Shown piece after piece: positions 33,915 through 43,133 of a DNA stretch of 64,000 nucleotides (within the stretch, counting starts at the first letter, position 1; each line of letters starts with the position of its first letter). The DNA lies in NCBI RefSeq assembly GCF_016925635.1, contig NZ_CP070490.1, positions 2,238,001 through 2,302,000 of the forward strand, written 5' to 3'. Under the pieces are notes generated by a model, which did no database searches, was not told the origin of the DNA, and was given only the letters and a program-made list of their open reading frames with translations. The translations under genes were made by a program, and so were the position numbers. Source of the stretch: Lysinibacillus fusiformis (GTDB lineage: Bacteria; Bacillota; Bacilli; Bacillales_A; Planococcaceae).

Positions 33915-36139
33915 TTTTCTAATAGGAATGTCTTTTTGGATGGACCGATTAAGTATAGCTCGTGCATGGCTCGTGTAAGAGCTACATAAAGTAGCTTTCG
34001 GTCAATTGGTGTATCGTAAAAGGGTGTATCGTAGGCAGCTACTATGACGGCATCAAATTCAAGTCCCTTGGCTAGGTGACTTGGTACAACAAGTAACATT
34101 TCTTGATTAATAGATTCATTTTCCGTTAGTAGTTGTGAAGCAATAGCATTGTCTTTTAATGCCTGTTGCATAGTAATGGCTTCTGCAGTAGTTTTGCAAA
34201 TTAAAGCAATGGATCGATGGCCGTTTTGACGTATGGCTTCAAAGATCCCTTTAATTTTTAAGGCATCAAATTGCTCTGCTTGAATAAAACTTGGTATATT
34301 ACCATGACGCACAACGGGTTCTACTAGGGGGAGCTGTTCATTCATTTGCGCTAGAATTTGATTCGCGACTTCCATAATTTCAATGGTTGTTCGATAGCTT
34401 TTTTGCAAAGTTCGGAAGCTTGCACGAGGAAATAAGTTTTGGACAGGCTCCCATGCTGTCAATGAACGATAGCTATGAATACCTTGGGCTAAATCACCGA
34501 CCATCGTGAACATATCCGTATCAAGACCTGCCTTTAAAGCAGCAAGCTGAAATAAACTATAATCTTGGACCTCATCGATAAAGACAACACGCATCTTCCA
34601 TTCATCTGCAATGCCTTTTAAACGTGCTTGTAAATAGTATAGTGCCGCTAAATCTTCGAGTGCCCATTGTTCTTTACGATGTGCCTGCAAAAATTGTTGC
34701 TGTTCAAGATAATGCCATTCAGGGGCGAGTTCTGCTAAAAGTTCTGCATCGGTGAGAAGGGTACGATAGAGTGTTTTAATATTATGTTTGGTAAAGCGAC
34801 GCATATAAGCTGATGCCGTTGTCTTCGTTTCTTTTTCAATGGCAGGAATTCGCTCATCACGCTCATCGATGAATTTTGTGACAACACGTCGTCGTTTTTC
34901 ATCATCTCGAATGCCATTTAAGGCTTTACCCAATGCTTCATCATACTTTTTATGGAGTGTAGCTAAAACAGCCTGTTTTTTTTGACGAACATGGCTTGCT
35001 AACACCTTTTTAATATGTTCAAGTCGCTTTTCGATAGGCATATATGAAAATTCATATAAAAACAGCTTCTTCAGGTGGGAAGCGCGCATGATACAGTATT
35101 TTTCAATATAGACATCTTCGAATTGCTCTGCGATCTTTTGTTCCAACTTTTGTACGTAGCGTTCGATGACATCACGATAGTAAAGTGAGCCTTTCATTTC
35201 AGCAATCCAGGCAGTAGGCTGATGACTACCTCCAGCAACGAGCGACTCTAATTGCTCATTTGGATTTTGAAGCTTAAGCTTTAATTTAGTGGCAGAAAGA
35301 ACGTAGTCTGTAAAAGTAGTTTGGCAAATTTTATCGACGCCAAGCTCTGGTAAAACATCGCCTATATAATCAATAAATAACTTATTCGGTGCTAAAATCA
35401 TGAGCTGCTCAGGATTAAAATGTTCACCCATTGTGTAAAGGAAATAGGATATTCTGTGGAGAGCAATGGTCGTTTTTCCACTGCCTGCAGCACCTTGCAC
35501 AATAATTGGTTGACGAAGATGTGCTCGAATAATTTCATTTTGTTCCTTTTGGATTGTCGAAACAATTTCCGTTAGACGAACATCTGCTTTTCCAGCCAAT
35601 GCTTCTTGTAGTAGTTCATCATTTGTTGTTAAGTCAATATCTCGTATATCGAGTAATTCGCCATTCTCGATCTTGTATTGCCTTTTAGCAAAGAGATGTC
35701 CTTTATGAACTTCTCCACGGACATCGTACTCCATATCACCAAGACGACCATCATAATAAACATTGGCTACGGGTGAGCGCCAGTCAACAATAATGGGTTC
35801 ATGGGTTTCACGATGAAATAGTGAGGTCTTCCCAATATAAAGAAATTCTTCAGGGTCACCTGTTTTTTGGAAATGGATTCTGGCGAAATAGGGCTTCTTG
35901 CGAACGGCCTCTAGACCTTCTTTTTGATTACGTGCCATTTCAAAGAATCTGGCATTTGTTAAGATATTTAAATAACTTAAACTTGAATCTAAGTAATCGA
36001 GATCAGCCATGGATTTGCGGATATTTTCTTGAGCAGATTGTAAATCTCGTTGTGATTCGTCTAATATTTGCTGCATATAACTTTGGGTATACGCTAACCG
36101 CTCTACTTCAGCCTGAAAATCTGGATGTTGTACAGTCAT
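33911..36139 (-). CDS. helD: HelD-like UvrD/Rep-family helicase (RNA polymerase recycling factor)
   Basis: A 742-aa superfamily 1 ATPase; B. subtilis HelD binds RNA polymerase and frees stalled complexes. The N-terminal coiled coil (about residues 1-60) is the secondary-channel arm. Walker A 'QGAAGSGKTTIALHR' lies near 212-226, Walker B is 'RVVFIDEVQDYS', then 'MVGDLAQGIHSYR', 'LQKSYRTTIEIME' and 'LLYVALTRAMHELYLIG'. Start 36139 has GGAGGTG with spacing 6; the GTG at 36148 is inside that site. Length is close to B. subtilis HelD (774 aa). It stands alone. Confidence 0.9.
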   Translation of the reverse strand: MTVQHPDFQAEVERLAYTQSYMQQILDESQRDLQSAQENIRKSMADLDYLDSSLSYLNILTNARFFEMARNQKEGLEAVRKKPYFARIHFQKTGDPEEFLYIGKTSLFHRETHEPIIVDWRSPVANVYYDGRLGDMEYDVRGEVHKGHLFAKRQYKIENGELLDIRDIDLTTNDELLQEALAGKADVRLTEIVSTIQKEQNEIIRAHLRQPIIVQGAAGSGKTTIALHRISYFLYTMGEHFNPEQLMILAPNKLFIDYIGDVLPELGVDKICQTTFTDYVLSATKLKLKLQNPNEQLESLVAGGSHQPTAWIAEMKGSLYYRDVIERYVQKLEQKIAEQFEDVYIEKYCIMRASHLKKLFLYEFSYMPIEKRLEHIKKVLASHVRQKKQAVLATLHKKYDEALGKALNGIRDDEKRRRVVTKFIDERDERIPAIEKETKTTASAYMRRFTKHNIKTLYRTLLTDAELLAELAPEWHYLEQQQFLQAHRKEQWALEDLAALYYLQARLKGIADEWKMRVVFIDEVQDYSLFQLAALKAGLDTDMFTMVGDLAQGIHSYRSLTAWEPVQNLFPRASFRTLQKSYRTTIEIMEVANQILAQMNEQLPLVEPVVRHGNIPSFIQAEQFDALKIKGIFEAIRQNGHRSIALICKTTAEAITMQQALKDNAIASQLLTENESINQEMLLVVPSHLAKGLEFDAVIVAAYDTPFYDTPIDRKLLYVALTRAMHELYLIGPSKKTFLLEN

Positions 36140-36291
36140 TTTTAGCACCTCCTAGGTACTTACAATTTCAAAGTAGATTATCATACTACTATATATAATA
36201 TTTACCATCAAGTGAAAGCTAAAAAGTTAATTATGCTACTATTACATGGGGGATGGAAGGTTATTCTTTAAATAATAAATAGAGGAGGTTC

Positions 36292-37014
36292 ATGATTTTG
36301 GATATATTTGCACATAGAGGTGTTTCGATAAGCTATCCGGAAAATACGATGGCAGCCTTTCAAGCAGCATCAAAGCTCCCTATAGCAGGGATCGAGCTAG
36401 ATGTTCATTTAACCGCGGATAAAGAGGTAGTGGTGATTCATGATGAAACCATTGATCGTACTTCCAATGGCTCGGGCTATGTAAAAGATTTTACATTACA
36501 GCAATTGCGTACGTTTGATTTCGGTTCGTGGTTTTCACGGGAGTTCGGAGATGAAGTAATTCCTACGTTAGGGGAAGTGCTAGAGCTTTTTGCAGGTACC
36601 AATCATCGTATCAACATAGAACTGAAAACAGATATCATTGCATATGAAGGAATCGAAGCGCTCGTGCTCAAAGAAGTAGCGGCACAGCAAATGACAGAGC
36701 GGGTCATCATTTCATCTTTCAATCATGAATCACTGCAAACCATATCAAAAATAGCGCCTTATATCGAAAGTGCAGCATTGTTTGCAGAGGTGTTAGTAGA
36801 TTTTACTACTTACATTGCTCTCATTCCAGCTAAGGCGTTACATGTAAGTCTACCAACTTCATTTCGTAAATCAGTTAAACTAGCCCTCGCTGAAGGCGCA
36901 ACAGTACGTGTGTATACCGTTAATGATCAACGTGATGCTCGAAGTTTACAACAACTAGGTGTACAGGCGATATTTACAGACGATCCTGAAAAAATATTAC
37001 TTGCCCTTAGTTAG
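36292..37014 (+). CDS. glycerophosphodiester phosphodiesterase
   Basis: A 240-aa cytosolic GDPD enzyme releasing glycerol-3-phosphate and an alcohol from glycerophosphodiesters. Metal and catalytic residues appear in 'FAHRGVSISYPENTMAAF' (His-Arg, Glu-Asn), 'IELDVHLTAD' (Glu, Asp) and 'VVIHDETIDRTSNGSG' (catalytic His). The C-terminus has 'VRVYTVND' and 'IFTDDPEKIL'. No signal peptide, so unlike secreted GlpQ it resembles B. subtilis YqiK. GAGGAGG precedes ATG 36292; a TTG two codons later is an alternative. Confidence 0.91.
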   Translation: MILDIFAHRGVSISYPENTMAAFQAASKLPIAGIELDVHLTADKEVVVIHDETIDRTSNGSGYVKDFTLQQLRTFDFGSWFSREFGDEVIPTLGEVLELFAGTNHRINIELKTDIIAYEGIEALVLKEVAAQQMTERVIISSFNHESLQTISKIAPYIESAALFAEVLVDFTTYIALIPAKALHVSLPTSFRKSVKLALAEGATVRVYTVNDQRDARSLQQLGVQAIFTDDPEKILLALS

Positions 37015-37028
37015 AACAAAATAGGAGA

Positions 37029-37079
37029 CAAAAGGCTTCCGTGGAATCATTTGCATTTTAAAATACCCACGGAAAGCAA
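37029..37079 (-). terminator. likely terminator of the DUF2804 gene
   Basis: GCTTCCGTGG and CCACGGAAAGC form a 10-bp stem with a 23-nt loop. Read on the minus strand it is followed by CTTTTGT, a weak T-tract. Confidence 0.6.
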
Positions 37080-37099
37080 CGTCTTCTAGAAGATTCCTT

Positions 37100-38131
37100 C
37101 TACCATTTCGCACGATGTTCTTCAATACATCCGAGCATTTGTTGAATAACTAGTGTTTCACCGTTGTCGAGTAAAATGGAACCGTCGTAATAACCAAATA
37201 GTTGATGTACTTCTGATTTAACTAGTTTGGCATTCGTTTGGGCAGTACGCTCAAAAAAAGGTGAAAAAGTTAATGAGACCTGATTAGAAAATTTTGTTTT
37301 CACTTTCCAACGTTGCATATAGTCTCCGGAGTCATATTGAAATATCAAATCCTCATGTATTTTTGTCATTTTACCATCAACAAAAACAGCATTTTCAGTC
37401 ATGCCAGTGCCATCTGTCCATTTACCCCCTAAATTAAGTCCGATTCGTCTTCCTCGTACGCGTTGAGAGGCCATTCCCCAATTCCACAATGCTTCACGGG
37501 GCCATACACCTCGTCCATAATCCAACACAGCAAAGTTCTCTTCAGCTGAGAAATTAAAACGTCGAGTACCAATTGTGACAACACCTGAGGTTGGCAGTAT
37601 GTGATGCTTGCCTGTAAACTGAAATGTTTTGCGATTCCAAGGAATGACTACATTTAATGTTTCGTCCGCTGGTGGGTGCTGAATGATAAGCTTTGCTCGT
37701 AAAACATCTCCATCAAAGTTTGGTATGGAAACAGATAGATGCGTTTCATTTTGTATATATAATAAATCAATCATCATTTCGCTATTTTTAAATGAAACAG
37801 ATTCTAAAACCTGTGTAGGCATTTTTAGTTTACCACCGAAGGGAATTGTGATCGTTTTTTCGAAATAGCGCTGTGTTTCATATTCAAGAAAATAAACGAA
37901 GCAGACTGCTGCGTAATCTAGATGACTAATCGTAGCTGAAAACAAAATTTCATCACCATAGACACACCAATAGTTCCATTTCTTTTTGCGCATGAGATGG
38001 CCGCTTAAATTGCTGTTAATAAGTGGCTTACGTGCAAATCCGATGGCTGCTGGATTTAAATTACCTTTTTTATCGCATAAAAGAGTTGGCTGTAAAATCT
38101 CTTTCTCAGCATGCTGCTTCACATTCAACAT
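37100..38131 (-). CDS. DUF2804 family protein
   Basis: A 343-aa protein of the DUF2804 family, predicted beta-rich and of unknown biochemical function. The family block 'DYGRGVWPREALWNWGMASQ' near residues 208-227 is clear, as is the preceding 'RRFNFSAEENFAVL'. No signal peptide or TM helix. AGAAGGG directly precedes ATG 38131, so a TTG or GTG one to three codons later may be the true start. It is convergent with the glycerophosphodiesterase gene. Confidence 0.8.
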   Translation of the reverse strand: MLNVKQHAEKEILQPTLLCDKKGNLNPAAIGFARKPLINSNLSGHLMRKKKWNYWCVYGDEILFSATISHLDYAAVCFVYFLEYETQRYFEKTITIPFGGKLKMPTQVLESVSFKNSEMMIDLLYIQNETHLSVSIPNFDGDVLRAKLIIQHPPADETLNVVIPWNRKTFQFTGKHHILPTSGVVTIGTRRFNFSAEENFAVLDYGRGVWPREALWNWGMASQRVRGRRIGLNLGGKWTDGTGMTENAVFVDGKMTKIHEDLIFQYDSGDYMQRWKVKTKFSNQVSLTFSPFFERTAQTNAKLVKSEVHQLFGYYDGSILLDNGETLVIQQMLGCIEEHRAKW

Positions 38132-38303
38132 CCCTTCTGATCATAAAATAAAATTGACATATCTTTCATTCTTATTGTAGCAAAAATGTTCTTGAAATTG
38201 GAAAGGAACATGCCGAATATAATGGATTTCAATAAGAATAAGAGTAAGGACCTAACTAATAGAAATACTTGAATAGACATATGATGGCATGAGGAGGGGA
38301 TGT

Positions 38304-38798
38304 ATGGCAAAAATGTATAATAGGCAGGCTGCAGTTCAATACGCCAATTTGTGGTGGAACAGACGAAATCCAGCTTTTCCAAACTTTGATGTAGATTGCA
38401 CGAACTATATATCTCAATGCTTACTTGCAGGGGGGGCACCGATGCGAGGGGCACCAAGTAGAGATAAAGGCTGGTGGATTCAGCAGGGGAATTGGAGCTT
38501 TAGCTGGTCTGTTGCCCATTCGTTACGATGGTATTTAGAAGGGTCTACAACAGGATTAAAGGGTAGACGTGTTCAAAATGCAGAGGAATTAGAGCTAGGG
38601 GATGTCATTTTTTATGATTTTCAAGGGAATGGAAGAATTGACCACTCCGTTATTGTCACAAGTATTCAAAATGGTATTCCTTATGTGAATGCCCATACCT
38701 CAGATAGTATTAATCGACCTTACTTTTACGAGGATTCCACCGCCTATACGCCAAGCATGACTTACTTTTTCTATCATATAGATGACAGCTTTGCTTAA
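38304..38798 (+). CDS. Amidase_6-domain (CHAP/NlpC-like) protein
   Basis: A 164-aa protein covering one putative amidase domain (pfam12671). The presumed nucleophile Cys is in 'NFDVDCTNYISQCL' (about residues 28-41), the His in 'RIDHSVIVTS' and the third residue region in 'VNAHTSDS'. No signal peptide or TM segment is visible, unlike most wall hydrolases, so it may act inside the cell or spore. Start ATG 38304 follows GAGGAGGGG; the ATG at 38289 lies before that site. Confidence 0.85.
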   Translation: MAKMYNRQAAVQYANLWWNRRNPAFPNFDVDCTNYISQCLLAGGAPMRGAPSRDKGWWIQQGNWSFSWSVAHSLRWYLEGSTTGLKGRRVQNAEELELGDVIFYDFQGNGRIDHSVIVTSIQNGIPYVNAHTSDSINRPYFYEDSTAYTPSMTYFFYHIDDSFA

Positions 38799-38895
38799 GA
38801 ACAGATAGTTTTAAAGCATACAATTTTATGATAATGTGAAAGATAGAAGAGATAAACTCTAATATGTTGTCTTAAGGTAGAAGGAGAATAGATAT

Positions 38896-39468
38896 ATGAG
38901 CGAACAAATTTTATCTGTTAGAGATGCAATTATTCAACGACGATCGATTAAAAAGTTTAATGGTCAGCCTGTAGAGCGTGAGGATTTAATGGCTATTATT
39001 GACGATGCGGTATGGGCTCCAAACCATGGTAATCGCGAGCCGTGGCGATTAGTTGTTGCCTGTGGAAAGGAATTGGAAAACCTTCATCAGCTATTACGTG
39101 ACCTGACAATTCCGAAATGGCAGGAGCTTTCAAGCGAAGATTTAGCGAAGCAGATGTTGAAATTTACATTACCGGGTGGCTATGCCTTTGTTATCGTGCC
39201 AGAGGATGCACGTCAAAAAGAACGTTTAGAAGATTATGCAGCGGCAAGTACATTTATTCAAAATATGCAGTTACTCGCATGGGATAGAGGCATAGGCTCT
39301 TGCTGGAAAACGCCAGGCTTCTTAGATAACCCTAAATTCCGTGAAGCTTTAAAGGTGCAGCCAGGTGAGCGTGTCATTGCCATGCTACAAGTTGGTTATT
39401 TTGATGAAGTGCCAAAAGGCAAAGAACGCAAACAATCAGCTGATATTGTTACGATTTTTGGAGAGTAA
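38896..39468 (+). CDS. nitroreductase-family FMN oxidoreductase
   Basis: A 190-aa NAD(P)H-dependent flavoprotein of the YdjA-like nitroreductase type. FMN-binding arginines are in 'IQRRSIKKFNGQPV' (about residues 13-26), with 'WAPNHGNREPWRLVV' (phosphate and ring contacts) and 'GIGSCWKTPGFLDNP'. It probably forms a homodimer. The substrate may be nitroaromatics or quinones; not determined. AGAAGGAG precedes ATG 38896. It is followed by a bidirectional terminator. Confidence 0.9.
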   Translation: MSEQILSVRDAIIQRRSIKKFNGQPVEREDLMAIIDDAVWAPNHGNREPWRLVVACGKELENLHQLLRDLTIPKWQELSSEDLAKQMLKFTLPGGYAFVIVPEDARQKERLEDYAAASTFIQNMQLLAWDRGIGSCWKTPGFLDNPKFREALKVQPGERVIAMLQVGYFDEVPKGKERKQSADIVTIFGE

Positions 39469-39473
39469 TCAAA

Positions 39474-39510
39474 CAAAAAATCCCTTCACTTTAAAAGTGA
39501 GGGGATTTTC
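39474..39510. terminator. bidirectional terminator, nitroreductase / dipeptidase
   Basis: AAAATCCCTTCACTTT pairs with AAGTGAGGGGATTTT (one G-T) around a short loop, with A and T tails. Confidence 0.9.
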
Positions 39511-39524
39511 TAATTAATCGATAT

Positions 39525-40907
39525 TTATTTTTGTAATCCTGAAACTTCATATAAATAATCACTTAGAACACGTAAGCCTTTATCAAAGTTTTCTAAATGG
39601 AAGTGTTCATTTGGTGCATGGAAGTTTTCACTTGATAGACCGAAGCCCATTAACACCACAGGTAATTCTAAAATTTCATCAAACGCAGCTACGATAGGGA
39701 TAGAGCCACCGCCACGTGTGTAAGCTGTTGGTACATTATATACTTTTTCATAGGAGCGTCCAGCAGCCTGGATAAATGGATGATCGAAAGGTGTCAGGAA
39801 TGGACGGCCTTTATCAAATTCAGAAATGTTGATTTCCACACCAGCAGGTTTGTGCTTTTCAACATGTGCTTTTAAAAGTGCTACGATTTCATCTGGCTCT
39901 TGATTTGGTACAAGACGGCATGTGATTTTAGCGCCAGCTTCAGCTGGTAGCACTGTTTTGATGCCTTCACCTGAGAAACCACCAAATACACCGTTAACCT
40001 CTAAGGTTGGGCGTGCCCAAGTTCGTTCTAAATAAGAATACCCTTGTTCACCGAATAATTCTTTTACGCCCACTTCCTGTTTAACCGATTCTTCATCAAA
40101 GCCAAGTGCAAGATAAGCTTCACGTTCCTCTTCTGTTAATGGCAACACTTTGTCATAGAAACCTTCAACTTGAATCGTACCATGCTCATCACGGAAGGAT
40201 GCTAAAATTTCAGCCAATGCATGAATGGCATTTTGTACACCACCACCATAAAGACCGGAGTGTAAATCTCCTTTAGCTCCACGAACATCAATTTGAATGC
40301 CTGTTAAGCCACGTAGTCCATAGCATACCGCAGGCTTACCAGGACCATAAAGGCCCGTATCAGAAATTAAAATTAAATCTCCCGCTAGTTTTTCTTTATA
40401 TTGTTCAACATAGGCAGGTAGATGAGGACTTCCGATTTCTTCTTCACCTTCATAAATGAATTTAACATTGACTGGTAATGTCCCTGTTGTAGCAAACAAT
40501 GCCTCAATCATTTTTAAGTGCATAAAGACTTGTCCTTTATCATCACTAGCACCACGAGCAAATAGTTTATTGTCACGAATCGTAGGATTGAAAGGCTCAC
40601 TGTCCCATAAATTTAATGGATCAACAGGTTGAACATCATAATGACCATAAAATAAAATAGTTGGTTTACCTTCTGCATGTAACCAATCTGCATAAACAAC
40701 AGGGTGTCCAGCTGTTTGTGTAATAGAGATATTTTCAAGATTTAGTTTTTCAAACGCATCGGCTAGCCATTGAGCTGCGTGTTGAATATCCTCTTTATGC
40801 TCGGATAACGAACTGATACTTGGAATTCGTAAAAATTCATTCAGTTCATTTAAATGTGCCTCACGATGTTCTGCAAAATAAGCATCTATTTGCTGTAAAT
40901 TAGTCAT
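39525..40907 (-). CDS. M20-family dipeptidase (CNDP/PepV-like)
   Basis: A 460-aa zinc aminoacyl dipeptidase of the M20/M28 superfamily. Zinc ligands are in 'FYGHYDVQPVD' (His, Asp), 'ARGASDDKGQ' (bridging Asp), 'FIYEGEEEIGS' (general base Glu and ligand Glu), 'LISDTG', and the C-terminal His in 'NFHAPNEHF'. The lid domain lies between about residues 190 and 370. Sequence blocks favour the carnosinase-like clade. Monocistronic, with a GGGATGC-type site before ATG 40907. Confidence 0.9.
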   Translation of the reverse strand: MTNLQQIDAYFAEHREAHLNELNEFLRIPSISSLSEHKEDIQHAAQWLADAFEKLNLENISITQTAGHPVVYADWLHAEGKPTILFYGHYDVQPVDPLNLWDSEPFNPTIRDNKLFARGASDDKGQVFMHLKMIEALFATTGTLPVNVKFIYEGEEEIGSPHLPAYVEQYKEKLAGDLILISDTGLYGPGKPAVCYGLRGLTGIQIDVRGAKGDLHSGLYGGGVQNAIHALAEILASFRDEHGTIQVEGFYDKVLPLTEEEREAYLALGFDEESVKQEVGVKELFGEQGYSYLERTWARPTLEVNGVFGGFSGEGIKTVLPAEAGAKITCRLVPNQEPDEIVALLKAHVEKHKPAGVEINISEFDKGRPFLTPFDHPFIQAAGRSYEKVYNVPTAYTRGGGSIPIVAAFDEILELPVVLMGFGLSSENFHAPNEHFHLENFDKGLRVLSDYLYEVSGLQK

Positions 40908-41082
40908 TTAGCATCCCTCTTTCCAATATTTCGATAATAGAAATAGTATAGCATAATGTGGAAGGGAAGTGCCGTAATATCAGAAGCCAATGCTATTTTT
41001 ATTTGGGAGGAGTTTAATCGTTATATCTAAAATTTTTCAATCAACTTTGAATGATGAAATAAAAAGCAGAAGATGGTTAAGA

Positions 41083-41121
41083 AAAATGCGACAGAGTCTA
41101 TAGAGCGCTTTGTCGCATTTT
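41083..41121. terminator. terminator of the AraC/lipoprotein gene
   Basis: AAAATGCGACAGAG pairs with CTTTGTCGCATTTT (one mismatch), usable in both directions. The rest of 40908-41082 shows nothing recognisable. Confidence 0.88.
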
Positions 41122-41146
41122 GAATATGGTCTAAAAAGAGCTTGTC

Positions 41147-42079
41147 CTACTTAGTTTTCTTATCATTGGCACGCTCGATAAATAAGTCAGTTAGATCGTT
41201 AATTTGCCCAATAACAGAAATGGGATCTGTAAACCAAAACTTGAAATTATCTATTTCGTAAACTTCATTATTTTTAACGGCCTCTAAATTTTTCCATACA
41301 GGAGCGGTTGTAAAGTCGACTTTAGGTGTGTCGGCAGCTCTTGCTACGATAACACGGTCCCCTACAAAGTCTGAAATTTTTTCTGAAGAAATTTGTGTCC
41401 ACGGCGTTTTTATAGTAGTTTGTGCTTTCACAGCTGGTGCCATTTGTAAGCCTAATCCCGTATAAACAGGATACCCTGTATAACCATCTCCATAAATAGT
41501 GATGGTTCCTTGGCCATCCAGTATATCCATAACAGTTATTGTTTCTTCAGGCTTAATGATATGAGCAATTTTTTTACGAGCGGTTTGAACTTGTTGTTGA
41601 TAATTTTTCAGCCACTCCTCGGCATGGTCTCCTTGATTTAAGATAATACCAAATTCTTTAATGAGTTTAGGTATATTTTCTTCATATTCAATATAGATAG
41701 TAGGTGCGATTTTAGAAAGCTGCTCATACATTTCTTTATTACCTGTAATAATTAAATCAGGCTCTAATGAAAGTACTTTTTCTATAGAGTCTCCGATCAC
41801 CTCAATTCCTTTTTTATCTTTTTCAGGTATATAAGGGTTTTTTAGCTGTGCTTCATTCGAACCAACCGGTTTGACATTTAAAGCAAGTAAGTAACCTAAG
41901 TAAAAATCAGTAACAATACGTTTTGGATTTTTATTATACGTAATATCACCATTGATGGAGTGATAAACCATTGTTTCCTCTGATTCTTCAGTAGTGTCGT
42001 TGTTTGTACAAGCTGTTAATAATAAAGCAGCACATAAAACAAATGAAGCTACTATAGTATGGTTCCAATTAAATTTCAT
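41147..42079 (-). CDS. iron-siderophore ABC transporter lipoprotein from an internal start
   Basis: A 310-aa product from ATG 42079 inside the longer frame. GAAGGAGGC lies 10 nt upstream, better than the site of the outer TTG. The N-terminus is a classic lipoprotein signal: basic start, hydrophobic core, lipobox 'LLTAC' with C24. The rest is a two-lobed FeuA/FhuD-type binding protein ('NPKRIVTDFYLGYLLALN', 'VLSLEPDLIITGNKE', 'WKNLEAVKNNEVYEIDNFKFW'). The Fur box 23 bp upstream of the start suggests separate iron-controlled expression. No permease or ATPase gene is adjacent. Confidence 0.7.
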   Translation of the reverse strand: MKFNWNHTIVASFVLCAALLLTACTNNDTTEESEETMVYHSINGDITYNKNPKRIVTDFYLGYLLALNVKPVGSNEAQLKNPYIPEKDKKGIEVIGDSIEKVLSLEPDLIITGNKEMYEQLSKIAPTIYIEYEENIPKLIKEFGIILNQGDHAEEWLKNYQQQVQTARKKIAHIIKPEETITVMDILDGQGTITIYGDGYTGYPVYTGLGLQMAPAVKAQTTIKTPWTQISSEKISDFVGDRVIVARAADTPKVDFTTAPVWKNLEAVKNNEVYEIDNFKFWFTDPISVIGQINDLTDLFIERANDKKTK

Positions 42080-42958
42080 TGGTAAAAAGCCTCCTTCATA
42101 TTGATAACAATTATCATTATATAAAGGTCCTCGAGTGAATACATCGGAGGATTTTAACTCAAAATTAGGATTATTCAACACTATAGAAGTGGGTAAATAT
42201 AATCTTTTATATTGGCCAGGTGTTAATCCAGTATGTTTTTTAAATAGGCGAGTAAAGTAAGAAGAATCTTCGTAACCAACCTGCTTCGAAACTTCTTGGA
42301 TTGAATGATGTGTTTCAACTAAAAGTCGCTTTGCATGTTTGATACGAGTATGTAATAAATAATCAATTAGACCATAACCAGTTTGATATTTAAATTGTTT
42401 AGAGAGATAAGATACACTGTAATTCATTTTTTCTGCAATTGTATGACGAGATAAGTTTTCATGAAAATGTTTATTAATATAATCTAATGTTTGAGAGGTT
42501 AACTGTTCCTCATGCAGTATATTTGAATCTAGTGTATACATTTCATAGATTAACTCTGCTAAGTATATCTTTGTCTTATATTTACTAGCGTCTGTGTGCT
42601 TTTCCCATTGCGTGTTTATGTTATCTATTAATGTTAGCCAATGCTTCGGTGCATCATAAAAAATGAGAGGCTCTAAGGGCTCAGATTTTGTGTTATCAAA
42701 AGTAACATTACAATAGATCCATATACATGCCGAAGATGGTTCCTGCGTGACATGTATGTTTATAGGGTCATGAACAATCAAAAAGATGTTTTTATTATGT
42801 AATAGGGGAGTATGATGTAAGTTCCATTCGCCAGTTCCTTGAGCAATAAAACCGAAAATGCAGTTACAAGTAATGACAGGCCTTAATAGTGGATTATCAG
42901 ATATATGTATAATGGTTAATTTTGCCGAGTCCCAATCTGCTAAAGTAAGATTTTTCAA
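41147..42958 (-). CDS. AraC regulator fused in frame to a siderophore-binding lipoprotein
   Basis: One uninterrupted 603-codon frame from TTG 42958. Residues about 1-150 are an AraC sensor region, and 165-265 the double HTH ('HTIAEKMNYSVSYLSKQFKY', 'QEVSKQVGYEDSSYFTRLFK', 'GLTPGQYK'). Residues 294-603 are a complete iron-siderophore substrate-binding lipoprotein with its own signal peptide and lipobox. The 25-30 residues between are an obvious intergenic region read as protein: they contain a Fur box and a Shine-Dalgarno. B. subtilis Btr also joins AraC and binding domains, but without a lipobox. This may be a lost AraC stop codon or a real fusion. A second Fur box precedes it. Confidence 0.85.
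   Translation of the reverse strand: MKNLTLADWDSAKLTIIHISDNPLLRPVITCNCIFGFIAQGTGEWNLHHTPLLHNKNIFLIVHDPINIHVTQEPSSACIWIYCNVTFDNTKSEPLEPLIFYDAPKHWLTLIDNINTQWEKHTDASKYKTKIYLAELIYEMYTLDSNILHEEQLTSQTLDYINKHFHENLSRHTIAEKMNYSVSYLSKQFKYQTGYGLIDYLLHTRIKHAKRLLVETHHSIQEVSKQVGYEDSSYFTRLFKKHTGLTPGQYKRLYLPTSIVLNNPNFELKSSDVFTRGPLYNDNCYQYEGGFLPMKFNWNHTIVASFVLCAALLLTACTNNDTTEESEETMVYHSINGDITYNKNPKRIVTDFYLGYLLALNVKPVGSNEAQLKNPYIPEKDKKGIEVIGDSIEKVLSLEPDLIITGNKEMYEQLSKIAPTIYIEYEENIPKLIKEFGIILNQGDHAEEWLKNYQQQVQTARKKIAHIIKPEETITVMDILDGQGTITIYGDGYTGYPVYTGLGLQMAPAVKAQTTIKTPWTQISSEKISDFVGDRVIVARAADTPKVDFTTAPVWKNLEAVKNNEVYEIDNFKFWFTDPISVIGQINDLTDLFIERANDKKTK
42102..42116 (-). promoter_or_regulatory. Fur box inside the AraC-lipoprotein frame
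   Basis: TGATAATTGTTATCA on the minus strand fits the 7-1-7 Fur consensus TGATAATNATTATCA with one mismatch. It lies just before the internal ribosome site of the lipoprotein. Confidence 0.8.
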
Positions 42959-43007
42959 TTTGAGGATTCACTTCTTTCAATAGTTTATATTACGATAATA
43001 CAATCAA

Positions 43008-43022
43008 TGATAATGATTCTCA
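43008..43022 (-). promoter_or_regulatory. Fur box upstream of the AraC frame
   Basis: TGAGAATCATTATCA on the minus strand matches the 7-1-7 consensus with one mismatch, 50 bp before TTG 42958. It implies iron repression of the regulator. Confidence 0.82.
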
Positions 43023-43059
43023 AATAGATACTTGTATCGTAGAAGTGAAAAATTTATTT

Positions 43060-43116
43060 AAAAAAATAAACTGCATTCAAATTATTAGATTTTCTCCAAT
43101 AATTTGAAGTGCAGTT
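43060..43116 (-). terminator. terminator of the SDR operon
   Basis: Minus-strand AACTGCA and TTCAAATTATT pair with AATAATTTGAA and TGCAGTT, then TTTATTTTTTT. It lies after the reductase remnant and ends transcription of the SDR genes. Confidence 0.82.
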
Positions 43117-43133
43117 ATGCATGATGTTTCTAT

